A DNA stretch of 64,000 nucleotides from Welwitschia mirabilis. Lineage: Eukaryota; Gnetophyta; Gnetopsida; Welwitschiales. Positions 1 to 12,522 of this stretch are shown piece by piece (positions within the stretch are counted from its first letter, which is position 1; every line of letters starts with the position of its first letter). The notes beneath the pieces are model-generated. The model was not told the DNA's origin. It saw only the letters and a program-made list of their open reading frames with translations, and did not search any database. The stretch lies in assembly GCA_051453625.1 (NCBI GenBank), contig JBOZIK010000001.1, positions 90,377,034-90,441,033 on the forward strand. Direction: 5' to 3'. The translations under genes and the position numbers were made by a program.

Positions 1-2318
1 TTTCTTATTAGTGGTTGGTATTAGTTATTTTTAGTGATATCTAAACTAGTTCTTTTAAGTTTTTATTTAGTTTTCTTTGCTCTAACTTGATTTTATTATA
101 AGGCTAACACTATTTTGTAGTTTGTAAATAAGGAGTGAAGAAACTAAAAATTAACTCACTTTGCATGAATTTTTATTTTGTATGTTCTCATTTTAATTTT
201 TTCTTGTAAGCTCGTTGGTATAAATACTAAAAATCTAAAATTTTTTAATTAATTTTAATTAAGTGTGAATTCATGTGAATCATTATTTTTATCTCTATTT
301 AAGCTTTTCTACAGTTCTATAAGGTTGATTGCTTTGTAAAATCTATGTAAACCCTCAAAATTTTTTCTATGACTATAATTCTCATCTAAACTAGTACCAC
401 CAACTTTCCTAACCAGTGCTACTAGTAGTTTTACATAAAAACCTCTTAGCCTTTATTAAAGTCCTTTTCTAAACTCCTTAAAACATTTTTGATAATAAGC
501 CCTTTTTAGAAACTTAATAATTTAAGAAAACATGATCTTTATTTTATTTCATAATTTATTTTCTAAAAAATTAACATGAATTGGATGCATAATCCATTTA
601 AAATACATTTTAAACCCCACTATGTTTATGAAAACTATAATAATCCCTACAATATACCTAATCATGATCAATCTAAAACTATAGAGATTACATTTAGCCT
701 GAGAAAACCTTAAGGGACTACATCCAATGCAACCTTTAACTTATTTCCATATTCATTTAACTGATGCCCTCCACATACTAATTAAAATCTTTACCTTGAA
801 TTTGAAACATATTGTTTTCAATAGGATTTTGATCCCACACCTTTTATTGCACATTATCACCCTTATCCTTTATTATTCGATCCTTACCACCCATTTTTGT
901 TCATCTAATAACAACCTTAATCCACCTCCTTTGAGAAGTCATATAGGAAGTTCATGAAGACTCAAGTCCAAATTAACAATTACCATGAAATTTTTTTTTA
1001 AACAAAACTCCTCTTTTCTAAGTAATCTTGAGAAAATTTTTCAAATCCACATCCAAATCCTTCAACAAATAAGTAATACCAAAAGGATCAATAATTTATA
1101 AACATATTAAAAACTAAATGATTCAAAAAGATTATAGTTTGGAGTTAAGTTAGATATATAAGATGATGATAAAGCATTAAAAAATGAATAACCATTTGAC
1201 GAATACTATACCTTAGAGAGTTCTATAATAAAGCATGAGCAATTAAGTGATATTAATCAAGAAAAAATTGAATTATAATCACTTTCACTTAAGCAATCAC
1301 ATAAGGAGGGATTTGATAGTAATCTTAATGAGAAAATGCACATTAGTAAAGAATCTATTCCCTGATACATCCTATGGGAAATATTCATATTTTTCTCAAT
1401 AACTTCATGAGCTAATCATTTCATCATCAGTTACTAAGCAAGATCCAAATCTTAATAAAGAAGATAAAAATTCTATAGAATTCTAATTAACTTTTAAAGA
1501 CCTTGATTCTTAACATGAATACTTACCTTATAAAGTAATTTCTAATTCATTTTTATCTTCTTCCGAAAATGATATCTTGTAAGATTTGTTGAGTAAACAT
1601 AAACAACCTATGGGATGGAATACTACTAATTTTAAATGTGTAAATTTTTCTTCTTTTACTAATGTTCTTTTAAATTTTATAGATACTTGCATAATAATTT
1701 ACATGGATTCCCTCCCACTTAAAAACACTTTGCAAAGTTTTGAATCATCTAATGGTTGTTTCCACACTCTTGAATCTCCACACACATATCACCTTAGAGA
1801 ATTTTTAGTTTCATTTTATGATTTTTCTTTTAGGATAGATTTTTCTTTTATGCTAATTTCTTTTGGAAAAAGATAAAAAACTTAAAAACATGTATGCTTT
1901 ATGATCTCTATTACCTAAATGTTATAAGCAGTACCATCTTTACAATCATTGCCTTAAACCCTTTTACTTAGGAAAACCCAACTTACATCCCCTTAAGCCT
2001 CTCCATTTATTCCTTTCATCTCTTAATGAACTCCACTAAGCCAAAACCCATCCACCTCAATCGTCAATCAATGAAATTCTAAGACTTACTAAGTGAGGTT
2101 AATAATCCTCAATAAAAATCAGCAATAAGTAATCTCATTATCACCTAAGTAATGGTTGTAATTAAGTATGCATATAGATTTTCAAGAAAAAGTATGTGTA
2201 ATTTGAGTTTGATTATTAAGAGTTCATTCACTTCGGATCCTCAACTTTAGTAGATTATGGTTGAAAAGGATGGAATCTACCTTCATGTATATTTATTAAG
2301 TCTAAATCATTTAGGGAG
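1..2318 (+). mobile_element. Element H, 5' internal part (gypsy-type, non-autonomous family A/B/H)
   Basis: This stretch matches the reverse complement of the inner region of element A. The 727-957 segment has the same Asn/Pro/Leu-rich reading as 8861-8625 of A. The stretch around 1325-1480 parallels A near 8100-7900. The last 45 bases (from GGAATCTACCTTCATG at about 2274) parallel the same place in A and B. H is cut at 2318 by element A and resumes at 11445. By alignment to A, its primer site and 5' LTR should lie a few hundred bases left of the window. It is full of stops, and the small ORFs at 727-957 and 1586-1876 are probably chance remnants. Similarity was judged by eye. Confidence 0.6.
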
Positions 2319-3779
2319 TCTTTAATGTATAGTAGTAAATTAGATTTAACTAAGAAAAATAATTAGTATTATTATTGCATAGTAATATATGTGCTAACTT
2401 TATCAAAAGGTACAATATTATTCTATCTTACAATGAAACTCAAAATAAAACTAAAATCATAAGTTTAATATTAAAGTAATCTTTGGTTCATGATGCAAGA
2501 AAATGGAATTCTCTAAAGGTCTAATTGGTTCATCCTTCACTTCACATTTTTCTCTATTAATTTTTGTATCCTAATATATAAACTAAATTATCAAGTCATT
2601 AAGGATAAAAATCAAGGCATAATCTCATCTACCACATGAGTGTTAGTGAGTTATTCAGTCTAACTAATCCTTAATAATCCTTTATAAGCATAGAAAGTAT
2701 AATGAACGTGCATTAGATCTATCAAATTATAGCAACTACAATAGGCTAAAAGTAATCTCAGATAACTTAAACAGTATGAAAGAACTTGACGATTAAGTAA
2801 GCTCACATAAAATTTACTCATACCTATTTTTATACATTAATAATAAAGAATGAAACCCACTTAACAACTAGTCCTACCCAAATATTGCTAATGACAAATA
2901 ACTTATATAATAATGATGAAATAATTTAAACTAATTCTTATATTAAGAATATGAAGAAATACGTGACATCAAATGAAGAAAGGTAAAAAAGAGAAACTTC
3001 TTAACTAGCCTTGAATTATTTTATCCCTAAGAAAGAACATTAGAGCACTATGGAATCCTAGAATTTAAGTATTCCCCATGTTAAGCCAATCAAAAAATGT
3101 TTACAATGGGTGCTCAAGGCTCTTTTATAGAGGAAAGAAAGCTTGGAAAGTTTTGTCATGATTAAATTATATAAGTATTAGGTGGATGATTACATAAGAG
3201 GGATTACTTAAGGGTGGTTACATAAGGAGGAACTTACAGTATTTGGCATGTAGCCATAAGGAAAGATTCTTTATCTTATTATGCCAAAATGGCAATGACA
3301 TGTCCTCTGACTGTTGATGCTACTACCAACAAATGCGATGTTATGTAGCTTCTATGTGATCTTCCTTATTGCACCACATGTCATCATGATGTTTCATGCT
3401 ATTCTTCTGCCAAGGGTTAATAGAGTTAAGGTTGAATCTAATTTATTATCCAACTAAGCCCATAACTAAAAAGTAATGAATTTCCTCAAAATATGAAGGA
3501 ATGTGAGATTTATTTTATATTTCCTCAGAAGGCTAGTGGCATTAGTAGTCCTAGCCAGTGGCATTAGCATTATGTGTTGAAATTCTATCAGGCTTTGTAG
3601 TATTTTTCAAAATCTAGCAATAAACCTAATAATGTTAGAAGAAAACTCATATTTACATGAAATCATGATAAAAAGGGTAAAAGACATCATTTGATGATAA
3701 ATTAATGAATTAAATATCTTTTTCTATGTAAAACTGATTAACTATACTTTCTTAGAATGTTAATTTTTACATGTAAACA
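2319..3779 (-). repeat. 3' LTR of element A
   Basis: On the plus strand it opens TCTTTAATGTATAGTAG and closes ACATGTAAACA, so on the minus strand it starts TGTTTACATG. It aligns along its whole length with 9851-11444, 34675-36133, 41557-42975 and, inverted, 12523-13842. Shared landmarks include TTTAACTAAG near the left edge, the CAACTAGCCTTG stretch and the TATA-like box. Copies differ at many positions, so the family is old. The left edge could be a few bases off, because the copies disagree at the terminal dinucleotide. Confidence 0.75.
3121..3129 (-). promoter_or_regulatory. TATA-like box in LTR of A
   Basis: The minus strand reads TATAAAAGA followed by GCCTTGAGC. The same box, TATAAAA or a one-base variant, recurs at the matching place in all five LTR copies: about 10805-10812, 35476-35484, 42349-42356, and TGTAAAAG at 13127-13134. 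It is therefore likely the core promoter of the family. Activity today is unlikely. Confidence 0.55.
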
Positions 3780-3792
3780 CACTCTCTAATCA
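3780..3792 (-). promoter_or_regulatory. Polypurine-like tract of A
   Basis: On the minus strand the bases just before the 3' LTR read GATTAGAGAGTG, preceded by an imperfect TTTTGCTA...TAGCAAA palindrome. This layout (stem, then purine tract, then LTR start) is seen again before the LTR of H at 12522 and is typical of plant gypsy 3' ends. Confidence 0.5.
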
Positions 3793-4359
3793 AACATTTG
3801 CTAGAATCTTAGCAAAAAATTTATAAAGAAGTAATCAACATAAAAACATTTACTAAGTAAAATTGTTCAAATCTAGAAATGATATCATTTTTAAAAAATT
3901 TTTATTTTTATTTTTTAGGATTAATTTTTAATAAATAAGGCATCAAAATTGAAAAATTTAATAAAAATGGGTGTCATATCCCTTAAGCAAAATTAAATTT
4001 TGTCTTCAAAGTTATAAAAGATTGCAAATTAAATAAAACTTTTAATAATAATTTAAAGCATTAAAAACATTTCACATTACATAATTTTTATATAGGGCTA
4101 GGAAATGGTTTTTGATGCAAGTATTTTAGGGAAAATCATAATGCAAAGTCCTAAACTATCATCCAAAACATTACATCACAGTTAAAAAAATTTAAAAACA
4201 TGACACACAAACACACTAAAATGCAATTCTAATCAAATGATCTCTTGTAAGAGAATAATTACTCTAGTGTTTTGTTTATCTCCTTTTATGTTTAAGAGAT
4301 ATTCTTCATTCTATCCCATGATTTACCAATCCAACTTTTATGTTTTAAGGGTACATGCT

Positions 4360-5290
4360 TCAAGAAAGCCTCACTGAATGAGGAAGAAGTGGATGAAGGA
4401 GGTGAAGAAGAGGGAGAAAAAGAAGGAGGATAAGATGATTCTTTAGTAGGCTCCTTACCTTTTAGCAAGTTATTAGAGGTACATACAGAGTGACATAGGG
4501 AGGAATATAGTAGATAGAAGAAGGATCAGGATGAATTTCTTCTTGTACTTACTATGATTCTTCATGCTCTTCTTACTATTGCTACTTCTATTATTTCCTT
4601 AGGATCTAATCTGCATTTTGGCACTTCTGAGTCTAGGTAATCTTTCAGGGTGTAATGGTTTCTATATAGGCTCCCTTCCAACCTTCATAATCTAAAGTCT
4701 AATATAGGCTATTACATAGGATATCAAAAATAAGGCATGATAATGGAAGGTTACTTTTATTGCCTACATAGTTATTAATGGTTCTAAATAGAAAGTTAGC
4801 TCTATTGAAGGGTTTGTTATCTTAAATAATTCTTATGGGGTCCAAATGACTAACATAGGTATCTATAACATGGGAAGTCAACAATACATTTTGAATGATA
4901 AATATAAATAATGCAATATGGTTTTGATGTAAAAACTTAAAAGGTAAGGTGTCTTATCTATTAGGATCATACTCTACATTTAAGTCTTAACAACAATGTG
5001 ATAAAGTTTTTCCTACGAGATACAAAGATGGTTATAATGCTTAACCCCTAAAGCTACCTCAAAATAAGTTAAGAAAATAGTAAAATAAGTGTAATGTATA
5101 TGAGAATTAATTACCCAAAGGTCTTCATCATCAGAAGATGCATTCTTATAGAACTCTAGAACTTGGTTGGGATAGTAAAATGCATTTTCTGCTTTTAACA
5201 AGTAGTTCCATCCTCATGTCTCAATTCAAGCAAGGTAAAATGCAGTGTACGTATCTAAAAATTAGCCAAAAATACCTTCCTCAATGAAGA
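4360..5290 (-). pseudogene. Plant transposon-protein-like ORF remnant of A
   Basis: Minus-strand translation near 5190-5013 gives residues such as VLEFYKNASSDDEDLW, which resemble the REFYAN...-type core of the 'putative plant transposon protein' domain often carried by plant LTR elements. Downstream comes a stretch resembling its hydrophobic second half (about 4960-4760). It ends in a Ser/Pro-rich tail (about 4440-4370, SSPPSSTSSS) and then non-coding DNA up to the LTR. Several stops and frameshifts break it. Element B holds the same region near 36690-37440, with a deletion. The molecular role of this domain is not established. The family match is by eye only. Confidence 0.5.
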
Positions 5291-5299
5291 TACCTTGTC

Positions 5300-6846
5300 T
5301 TCAACTCATGGTTTCTGAAAAATATCAAGAAAGAAAAAGGAAAAAGTAGAGAAATAAATTAATCATAGGATTAAAATGAAAAATATAAAGAGATAAATTC
5401 TAAGATGGAATAAAAATGATGTTAAGAAGGAATTTAGTAAAAGATTTAAGAAACTGTGAAACTTGTGAAACTAATAGCAAATCCTAAAAGTGTAGAGAGA
5501 AGGAAAATGTAAGTAAGAGACATATGTAAACATTAGATGCATAAAAATGTTATATGATGGTAGTGCCAGTGAGCACTAGTAGTAGTACCAGTATGTTCAC
5601 ATAAGAATAATGGAGTTGCAAAGTGCAATAAAGATGTGAAGGAAGCAAACTAATCACATTACAGGGTGGTGGAAATAGTAGGAAAGAAGGAGGCGTTTTA
5701 TAGATGTAAGAAGAAATGAGAACCATTGGATTGTTTAAGTGATTTGATGGCCACGATGAACTGTCCATGGATTGAGGCATTGATTGATAATAAAAAGCAC
5801 AAATAAGTTTTTAAGATGCGTTTTTCTCTTAAGCAATCATAGTTAAAATTGTATTTTTAGGGAAATAAAAAATATAAAATTTAATACAAAAGCATCCTCC
5901 ACACATCCACATATTCCAAAAGATAGATTATCTAGATTATGACCATATTTATTGAAAATTTCTCAAATTTTATTCTACTTTTAAAATGTGTCATGTATCA
6001 CACAAATAAGATATCCTTTAAGTAAACTTATAAGAAATAAAAAATTCATTAAGTTAATTCTCAAGTACATAAGTTACATAAAGTAAACATAAAGAATCTC
6101 CTAATTTAATCTTTTTCATTCCAATTTACATTTTTCTACAATCATTCTTTGTCCATTATTTTAAGCATTTTGATCTAATTGGGAATTCAATGTTACAACA
6201 TCTCCTTCTAATAGAGTTAACCATGTTAATATATCAAGGAGTCAGTGCTGCATTACCAATAAGTGTTTATAGCCTTGATGCAGTTGAACACGTCATAGAA
6301 TAAATCATTAGAGATGCATTAAATCATTAGAGATGCATTACCACAGAACATCCATAGCATTGATGTAGTTAACTAAACCCACTTTTTAACTAATCATTAA
6401 ATAATGTGATTTTTGAAGAGAAGATATTGCATTTTCTTTTTATGATCTTTCTCATATTCACTAATTTTTTTATGCATATAAAGGGGTCATTAGGTTATTA
6501 GCCTAATCAAGACAAATCATTTTCATATAATTCTTTGAAAACAATTAACTTAGTATGAAGGTACATTTCACCTTACTTTACTCATATTTTCCAATGAGAA
6601 GACCTCAAGTAAACTAAATCCTAACAAGTTAACTTAAAAATAAACAAAATATTTTTGTGAAAAAATATAGGTAAACTTAAATTCTATCTAGTTCATAATA
6701 ATAACATAATCACTTATTAATGATTTATTTCATTAAAGGGCTAATAACCAAGATCATCTAATCTAAGAAACTCATAGATGGACAGAAGGAGAGCATGGTT
6801 AATGAAATTTATTGGGAGCTACCAAAGTGAAAGGAATGGGAAATGG
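5300..6846 (-). other. Interior of A without recognisable product
   Basis: AT-rich sequence that aligns with B (about 37500-39060) and, in part, with H (11445-11720). A 76-codon ORF at 5780-5550 matches broken frames in B at about 38000-37800, so it is a family remnant rather than a gene. No protein family was recognised. Confidence 0.5.
6302..6339. repeat. 19-base tandem duplication
   Basis: Two exact adjacent copies of AAATCATTAGAGATGCATT. Elements B and H have only a single unit at the matching place, so the duplication arose in A. Confidence 0.85.
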
Positions 6847-7449
6847 NNNNNNNNNNNNNNNNNNNNNNNNNNNNNNNNNNNNNNNNNNNNNNNNNNNNNN
6901 NNNNNNNNNNNNNNNNNNNNNNNNNNNNNNNNNNNNNNNNNNNNNNNNNNNNNNNNNNNNNNNNNNNNNNNNNNNNNNNNNNNNNNNNNNNNNNNNNNNN
7001 NNNNNNNNNNNNNNNNNNNNNNNNNNNNNNNNNNNNNNNNNNNNNNNNNNNNNNNNNNNNNNNNNNNNNNNNNNNNNNNNNNNNNNNNNNNNNNNNNNNN
7101 NNNNNNNNNNNNNNNNNNNNNNNNNNNNNNNNNNNNNNNNNNNNNNNNNNNNNNNNNNNNNNNNNNNNNNNNNNNNNNNNNNNNNNNNNNNNNNNNNNNN
7201 NNNNNNNNNNNNNNNNNNNNNNNNNNNNNNNNNNNNNNNNNNNNNNNNNNNNNNNNNNNNNNNNNNNNNNNNNNNNNNNNNNNNNNNNNNNNNNNNNNNN
7301 NNNNNNNNNNNNNNNNNNNNNNNNNNNNNNNNNNNNNNNNNNNNNNNNNNNNNNNNNNNNNNNNNNNNNNNNNNNNNNNNNNNNNNNNNNNNNNNNNNNN
7401 NNNNNNNNNNNNNNNNNNNNNNNNNNNNNNNNNNNNNNNNNNNNNNNNN
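6847..7449. other. Assembly gap (603 N)
   Basis: A run of N inside element A. Reading frames drawn across it have no meaning. Confidence 1.
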
Positions 7450-9130
7450 TAAGAAGTGAAAGGATGTCAACCAAAATTTTTTTAGAATTTTTAATTTTTA
7501 AATTAAAATCTATTCTAAAAGAAAAATATAATTTAAAAAAATATAATCTTTAAGTATATAATGAAGCTAAAAATTTTGAAAGTAATCTTTCAAGTATTGC
7601 ATGTATGAATGCTCAAGATAGTCAATGCAATGGTTGTATGATAAGTTAGAATAACACAAAGCATTTAAATTTGAAAGAGAATCCTAATAGATGTTTATGC
7701 ATGCATCCATAAAAATATAAGAGGATTAACATTATCAGTAAAATTTATTCATTAAAAATCAATAGTTTTCCATTCCTTAGCTTATTTCTATTTACACAGC
7801 AACTCATGTAAGACATTGTTTTAGGGAGAAGATAAAGATGAATTGAAAATCATGGAAGGAGGCTAGTGATCATTGAGATAAGTATTAGAAGATGGTTCTA
7901 AAGGTATAAATGGTTTATCTTAATCATTAATATTTAAGTCTTGTAAAGAAGATAAAGATGAAAATGATATAATAGGCTCTAGAGACTATTAAAAAAAGGT
8001 AATGATTTCTCAAAGGATGGATCATGAAAAGGCTCTTGACTAATGTTCTCCTCTTCATTAAGATTAATAAAAGATTCTTTTTTAAGTGATTTCACAAGTG
8101 ACAGGATTTTGATTCAAAAAATTTAATGTCATTTCTTTCATTTATGTCACTTATGGATTCATCCTCCATGGTGTAGCTTTATAGTTTTCCATCTCACTCA
8201 AATGGTTTTTCACTAGTTTTTTACTATCTACTGATTGTCCATAATTATATTATATAATCCTATTCTAAAGTATAATATGAATACATCTAATTGATCACTA
8301 TCTAAGGAATGTTAAAAATCAAGATCCTTTTGGTTTTCTTCATGGACTTCTTCATGGTTTACTTCAAGGATTACTTCCTCTTTCCTAAAGGATATGATTT
8401 GGTTGTTATTGATTTTAGTCTCATTAATCCCAACAAAGTTTTCTAAGATTATACATTAATAGAATGTAGAAAGGTTTTCTTAATCTTAATGCTTTTTAAA
8501 AGCCCTAAGATTTTGATCATTAGTTTTAGTTATTTGTTAAAGGATTTTATCCATGTTTTGCTTGGTTTTATTGGTGGTTTCTTCCAAAGAGTGAGAATGG
8601 AATTCAAGGATGTTGGAGAAAGATTCAACAGTTCCTTCTAAAAATATTTGAAAGTATTCTTAAAAGAAGATGAGGTGGATTATTGGACATATGAATATGA
8701 CAGGTGATGATCAAATGATAAAAGATATGAGAAGGGTGATGAAGGATAAGAATCAAAGGACAATGAATATGAAAATAAGGATAAAGAATAAGAATTGTGC
8801 AGGGTAAAAGAAGGCATAGAATCAAATTCATATTATTCAAGATAAGGATTTTTATATTCAAAATTTCAAGGAAGTTGGTCTAGGTACATATGAAGTTAAG
8901 GATACTTTTCAAAGATTTGCCTAATGTTAAAATGATTTAAGGGCTAAGAATGGTATGAGTTATATTAAAGGTAGTTCTCTAAAGTCTATTTTAGTCTAAT
9001 AAAGTCTCCTATAATGTGTTTGAATTGTTAATAATTATAAAAACTATAAGAATAAATAGGTAAAATCTTAGAAGATGTTTCAAATGGTTTAAAATCCTAA
9101 TTCATTACTAAGTTTTGGAAAAACAGTTGA
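7450..9130 (-). pseudogene. Gag-linker-like region of A
   Basis: Minus-strand reading around 8870-8340 shows a Tyr/Ser/Pro-rich spacer, then STSSSF, then a charged segment (SLEETTNKTKQ, then ETNDQ.LRAF). Matching frames occur in B at about 40450-40040 (TTSSSF, TTNKTKENIT, QTNDQILRAF). The composition resembles the linker after the gag core of Athila/Tat elements. No gag core or zinc knuckle was found, and stops are frequent. The rest of this interval up to 7450 aligns with B and H but has no family match. Confidence 0.4.
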
Positions 9131-9829
9131 CAATTTTAGTTAGAAGTCCATGTTTTCCTTATTTTTCATAGTTTTAGAGGATGCTTATAAGTAAAAAAGG
9201 TTTAGAGGGTTCATAGAAGGTATCATATGAAATTAAAAAGGATTTAGGGCAAAAACACTAATGGCTCTAGTGAGGTAAGTTGGCAGTGCCAGTTTGTTAA
9301 GGCAGATCAATTCAAAAAAGGACAAGGTTTGGTTTTAGGTTAGTACAAGATGTTTTAGGTTATGAGGTCTCAAAAATTTTTGATAAAAACCTAAAAAAAC
9401 TATATTTTAAGAATTTACATCTTATAAACATAGACCTATAACAAAATTAAAAATGGAATCAGAACTAAAAATTTATAGAAACTTAGAAATACAAATCACA
9501 TAAGAAAAGTTATTAGAGTTTAGTCTTTCTAATTCATGATCTTGGTTTTAGTTGCACTTGTAAAAAGTTGTTAGATCTTTAGATGCAAAAATGAAGTTTT
9601 AGCTATTGAATGAAAAAGTAAACTAAAAGATTTAAACTAGTTTAGGTTTTACTAGAAAAAGGACTAGTACCCACAACTATAAGGAAAAGAAAATATAAAA
9701 ATGAAAGAGAAAAGAACTAGTTTAGGTATTACTAAAAATGAACCAGTATCCAACACTGAAAAATAAAAACTAACTAAAAAAATTACAATAATAAACTCAT
9801 GTACTCTTAAAAAGGTCATTGTGATAATA

Positions 9830-9847
9830 TCCCTAGCAACGATGCTA
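9830..9847 (-). promoter_or_regulatory. Primer-binding site of A
   Basis: The minus strand reads TAGCATCGTTGCTAGGGA, a mutated form of TGGCGCCGTTGCCGGGGA, the tRNA-Asp-type primer site of Athila/Tat gypsy elements. It lies 3 bases from the LTR edge. This fixes the minus-strand orientation of A and makes the right-hand LTR the 5' one. Confidence 0.75.
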
Positions 9848-9850
9848 AAA

Positions 9851-11444
9851 TATTTTTAGTGTATAGTAGTGAATTGGATTTAACTAAGTAAAACACTTAG
9901 CATCGTTCTTTCACAGACATATATATATAGAAATATTATCAAAAGATGTAAGATTATTCTATCTTACAATAAAAATTAAAACAAAACTAAAATCAAAAGT
10001 TTAGGATGAAAGTTATCTTTGGTTAATGATGTAAGGATATGGAGTGCTATAAAGATCTACTTGATTTGTCCTTCACTTTACCTTTGCTCTAATGATTCCT
10101 ATATCTTAAAACATAAACTAAGTTATCAAGTTATTAAGGCTCAATATAGAGGCATAATATCATCCATCATATGAGTTTTAGTGAGTTATCTAGTCCAACT
10201 AATCCTTCATAGCCCTTCACAAGCATGAAAGGTATAAATGAATGTGCATAAGTTATATCAAATTATAATAACTACAATAGGCTATAAGTAATAGAATGGG
10301 TAATACTAACTTTATATGCTACATGATATTGAACTTTAATAATGTATTGTAATTAGTTAAGACATCATTTTAAAAGTGGACTACATCAATGGCCTAGAGG
10401 CATATGGTTTTCAAAGTGAACTGCATTGATGGTTCGGGGGCATGTTCACAATGAAATTCATAGAGTGTGGATAATTAAGTAAGTTTAGCTAAAGATTGCT
10501 AATACCTATTTCTAAAAATTAATAATAAAAGAATGAAACCTACTTAAGAACTAGTCCTACCTAAATATTACTAATCCTAAATGAATTATGTAATAATAAT
10601 AAAAGGTTTAAATTAATTATTATATTAAGAATTTAAAAGTGATACATTACATCAAATGGAAAAAGGTGAATAAGAGAAACTCCTCAACTAGCCTTGGATT
10701 ATTCCACCTATAAGATAGATTATTAAATCATCATGACATCCTATCCTCCAAGTATTTTCTACATTAAGCCAACTATAAGATGTTTACAATGAACACTTAA
10801 GGCCATTTTATAGATGAGTAAAGGCTTAGTTTTTTCATGATTACATTAGGTGGATGGTTATAAAAGGAGGGTTACTTAAGAGTAATTACATAAGAAGGAA
10901 GTTACAGTATTTGATATGTAGTCATAAAGAAAGATTCTTCATCTTATTATGCCAACATGACAATGACATGTCCTTTGATTGTTGATGATGCTACCAGCAG
11001 GTGCCATGTCATGTACATTCTATGTGATCTTCTTTATTACATTACATGTCATTGTGGCCTATTATCCTATGCTTTCACCAAGGGTCATTAAAGTTAAGGT
11101 TAAATCTAGTTTATTATTTCACTGAGCCCATAGGTATAATGTGATAAGTTTCCTCAAAAGATATAGGAACATGAGATTAATCCTATTCTTACTTAGAAGT
11201 CTATTGACACTGGTATTCCTAATTGATGATAGTGATAGTATGTCCTAAAATTATATAAGGTTTTGTAGTATTCTTAGAAGCCAGCAACAAACTTATTAAT
11301 GTTAAGATAAAACTCATATCTGTATGAAATCATAATAAAAAGGGTAAAAACATCATTTTATGATAAATTGATGAATTAAATTTCTTTCTTTGTGCAAAAT
11401 TGATCAATTTGACTTGCTTATAATGTCAATTTTACATGTAAATA
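9851..11444 (-). repeat. 5' LTR of element A
   Basis: Homologous to 2319-3779. It is about 130 bases longer than its partner, including an extra stretch near 10370-10450 with a roughly repeated GTGAACTGCATTGATGG-like segment. The TATA-like box is at about 10805-10812 on the minus strand. It ends ACATGTAAATA next to resumed H sequence. Confidence 0.75.
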
Positions 11445-12522
11445 GGGAACAAGATTTATTCTAATTAGGATAATGAGCCAGTAAACCCTTTAATGTGCAT
11501 AAAAAATGAATGTGAGAAGATTAACAAAAGAAAAAAAATATATCTCTTCTCTAAATACATGTAACTTAATTAGGTTTAGTTAGCTACATTAAGGCTATGG
11601 ATGCTCACTGGCAATGCAACTCTAACAATCTATTTTATTACATGTTTAGCTACATCGGGGGTATAGATACTCATTGGTAATGCAACACTAACTCCTTCAT
11701 ATATCAACATGGTTAATTCATCCCATTCATAAACATACTTAATTTATTAACATGTTAAAATAAGATGTTACAATACTAGATACTCAACATGATTCAAAAG
11801 CTTAGATTAAGGACTTATACACTAGTAGAAACAAAAAATAAAGGAATGAAAAAGGTGGGAATTGAAGGCTTTATTTGATCTATTATCTTTTTCCTTTCAT
11901 ACTTGTAATTCACTAATGATTTCTTGAATTTATATAAGTTAATTGATTGAGGATATGCTTATTTAATATCAATATCTGCTAAAAAAATACAAAAACATAA
12001 TAAAGGCCATTAACTTAGGTAGATGTGATTGTTTTTTCATTGGTTTTTGGTTAAGTCCTTTAGTACATTTCCATTTCCCATCTCCATTATCCATTCCACT
12101 TCATCCCCATTTCATAAGAAATAAAACTTAAGACATAAATCATTTTCACTTAGAATTTTTAGAAATAAATAAGATGATCATCTAATATTAGTTAATTTTT
12201 CCCTTTTCATAGCTTAGTTGCATTGTTTTGCATGGTTTTCAATAAAAGGATTCATAAAGATTTTTCTAAGGATATGTTCTCAAATGCTTTAAATAATTTC
12301 CACCATATAACTTTAATTAAAAAGCTTAGTTTTGGTTGGGGATATGGCATTTGTCTTTTACATTAATTTTCATAAAATTTTAAATTTTGATGCCTTAATT
12401 TTAGAAAATTGATCATAATTTCTTTTAAGTTATATCATTTACATAATTAAGCACTTTGACATAAAAAATTTTTACATGTTTAACCATAGCATTATCAAAC
12501 TTTTTGCTATAGCTAGGGGATG
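11445..12522 (+). mobile_element. Element H, 3' internal part
   Basis: Continues H after the A insertion. 11450-11720 parallels the reverse complement of A 6515-6180, including TAATGTGCATAAAAAATGAA and the paired 'ATGGATGCTCA/ATAGATACTCA' motifs. 12300-12522 parallels A 4030-3780. The part equivalent to the transposon-protein ORF of A is not seen and seems deleted. The last bases, CTAGGGGATG (12513-12522), are the polypurine tract. Confidence 0.6.

Larger units (their letters stand above)
2319..11444 (-). mobile_element. Element A, complete but decayed LTR retrotransposon inserted in H
   Basis: Two direct copies of a 1.46-1.59 kb LTR (2319-3779 and 9851-11444) flank a 6.1 kb interior. A primer-site complement beside the right LTR and a polypurine-like tract beside the left LTR show it is transcribed on the minus strand. 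The flanks are GGGAG (2314-2318) and GGGAA (11445-11449), a near-perfect 5-base target duplication. Element H continues on both sides. The interior holds a gag-linker-like region and a transposon-protein-like ORF but no recognisable protease, RT or integrase, and is too short for a full gag-pol. One gap of 603 N lies inside. It is probably a non-autonomous Athila/Tat-type derivative. Confidence 0.75.

Noticed and set aside
6778-7553. Several ORFs of 215-236 codons on both strands
   Set aside because: They consist almost entirely of N and reflect only the gap at 6847-7449.
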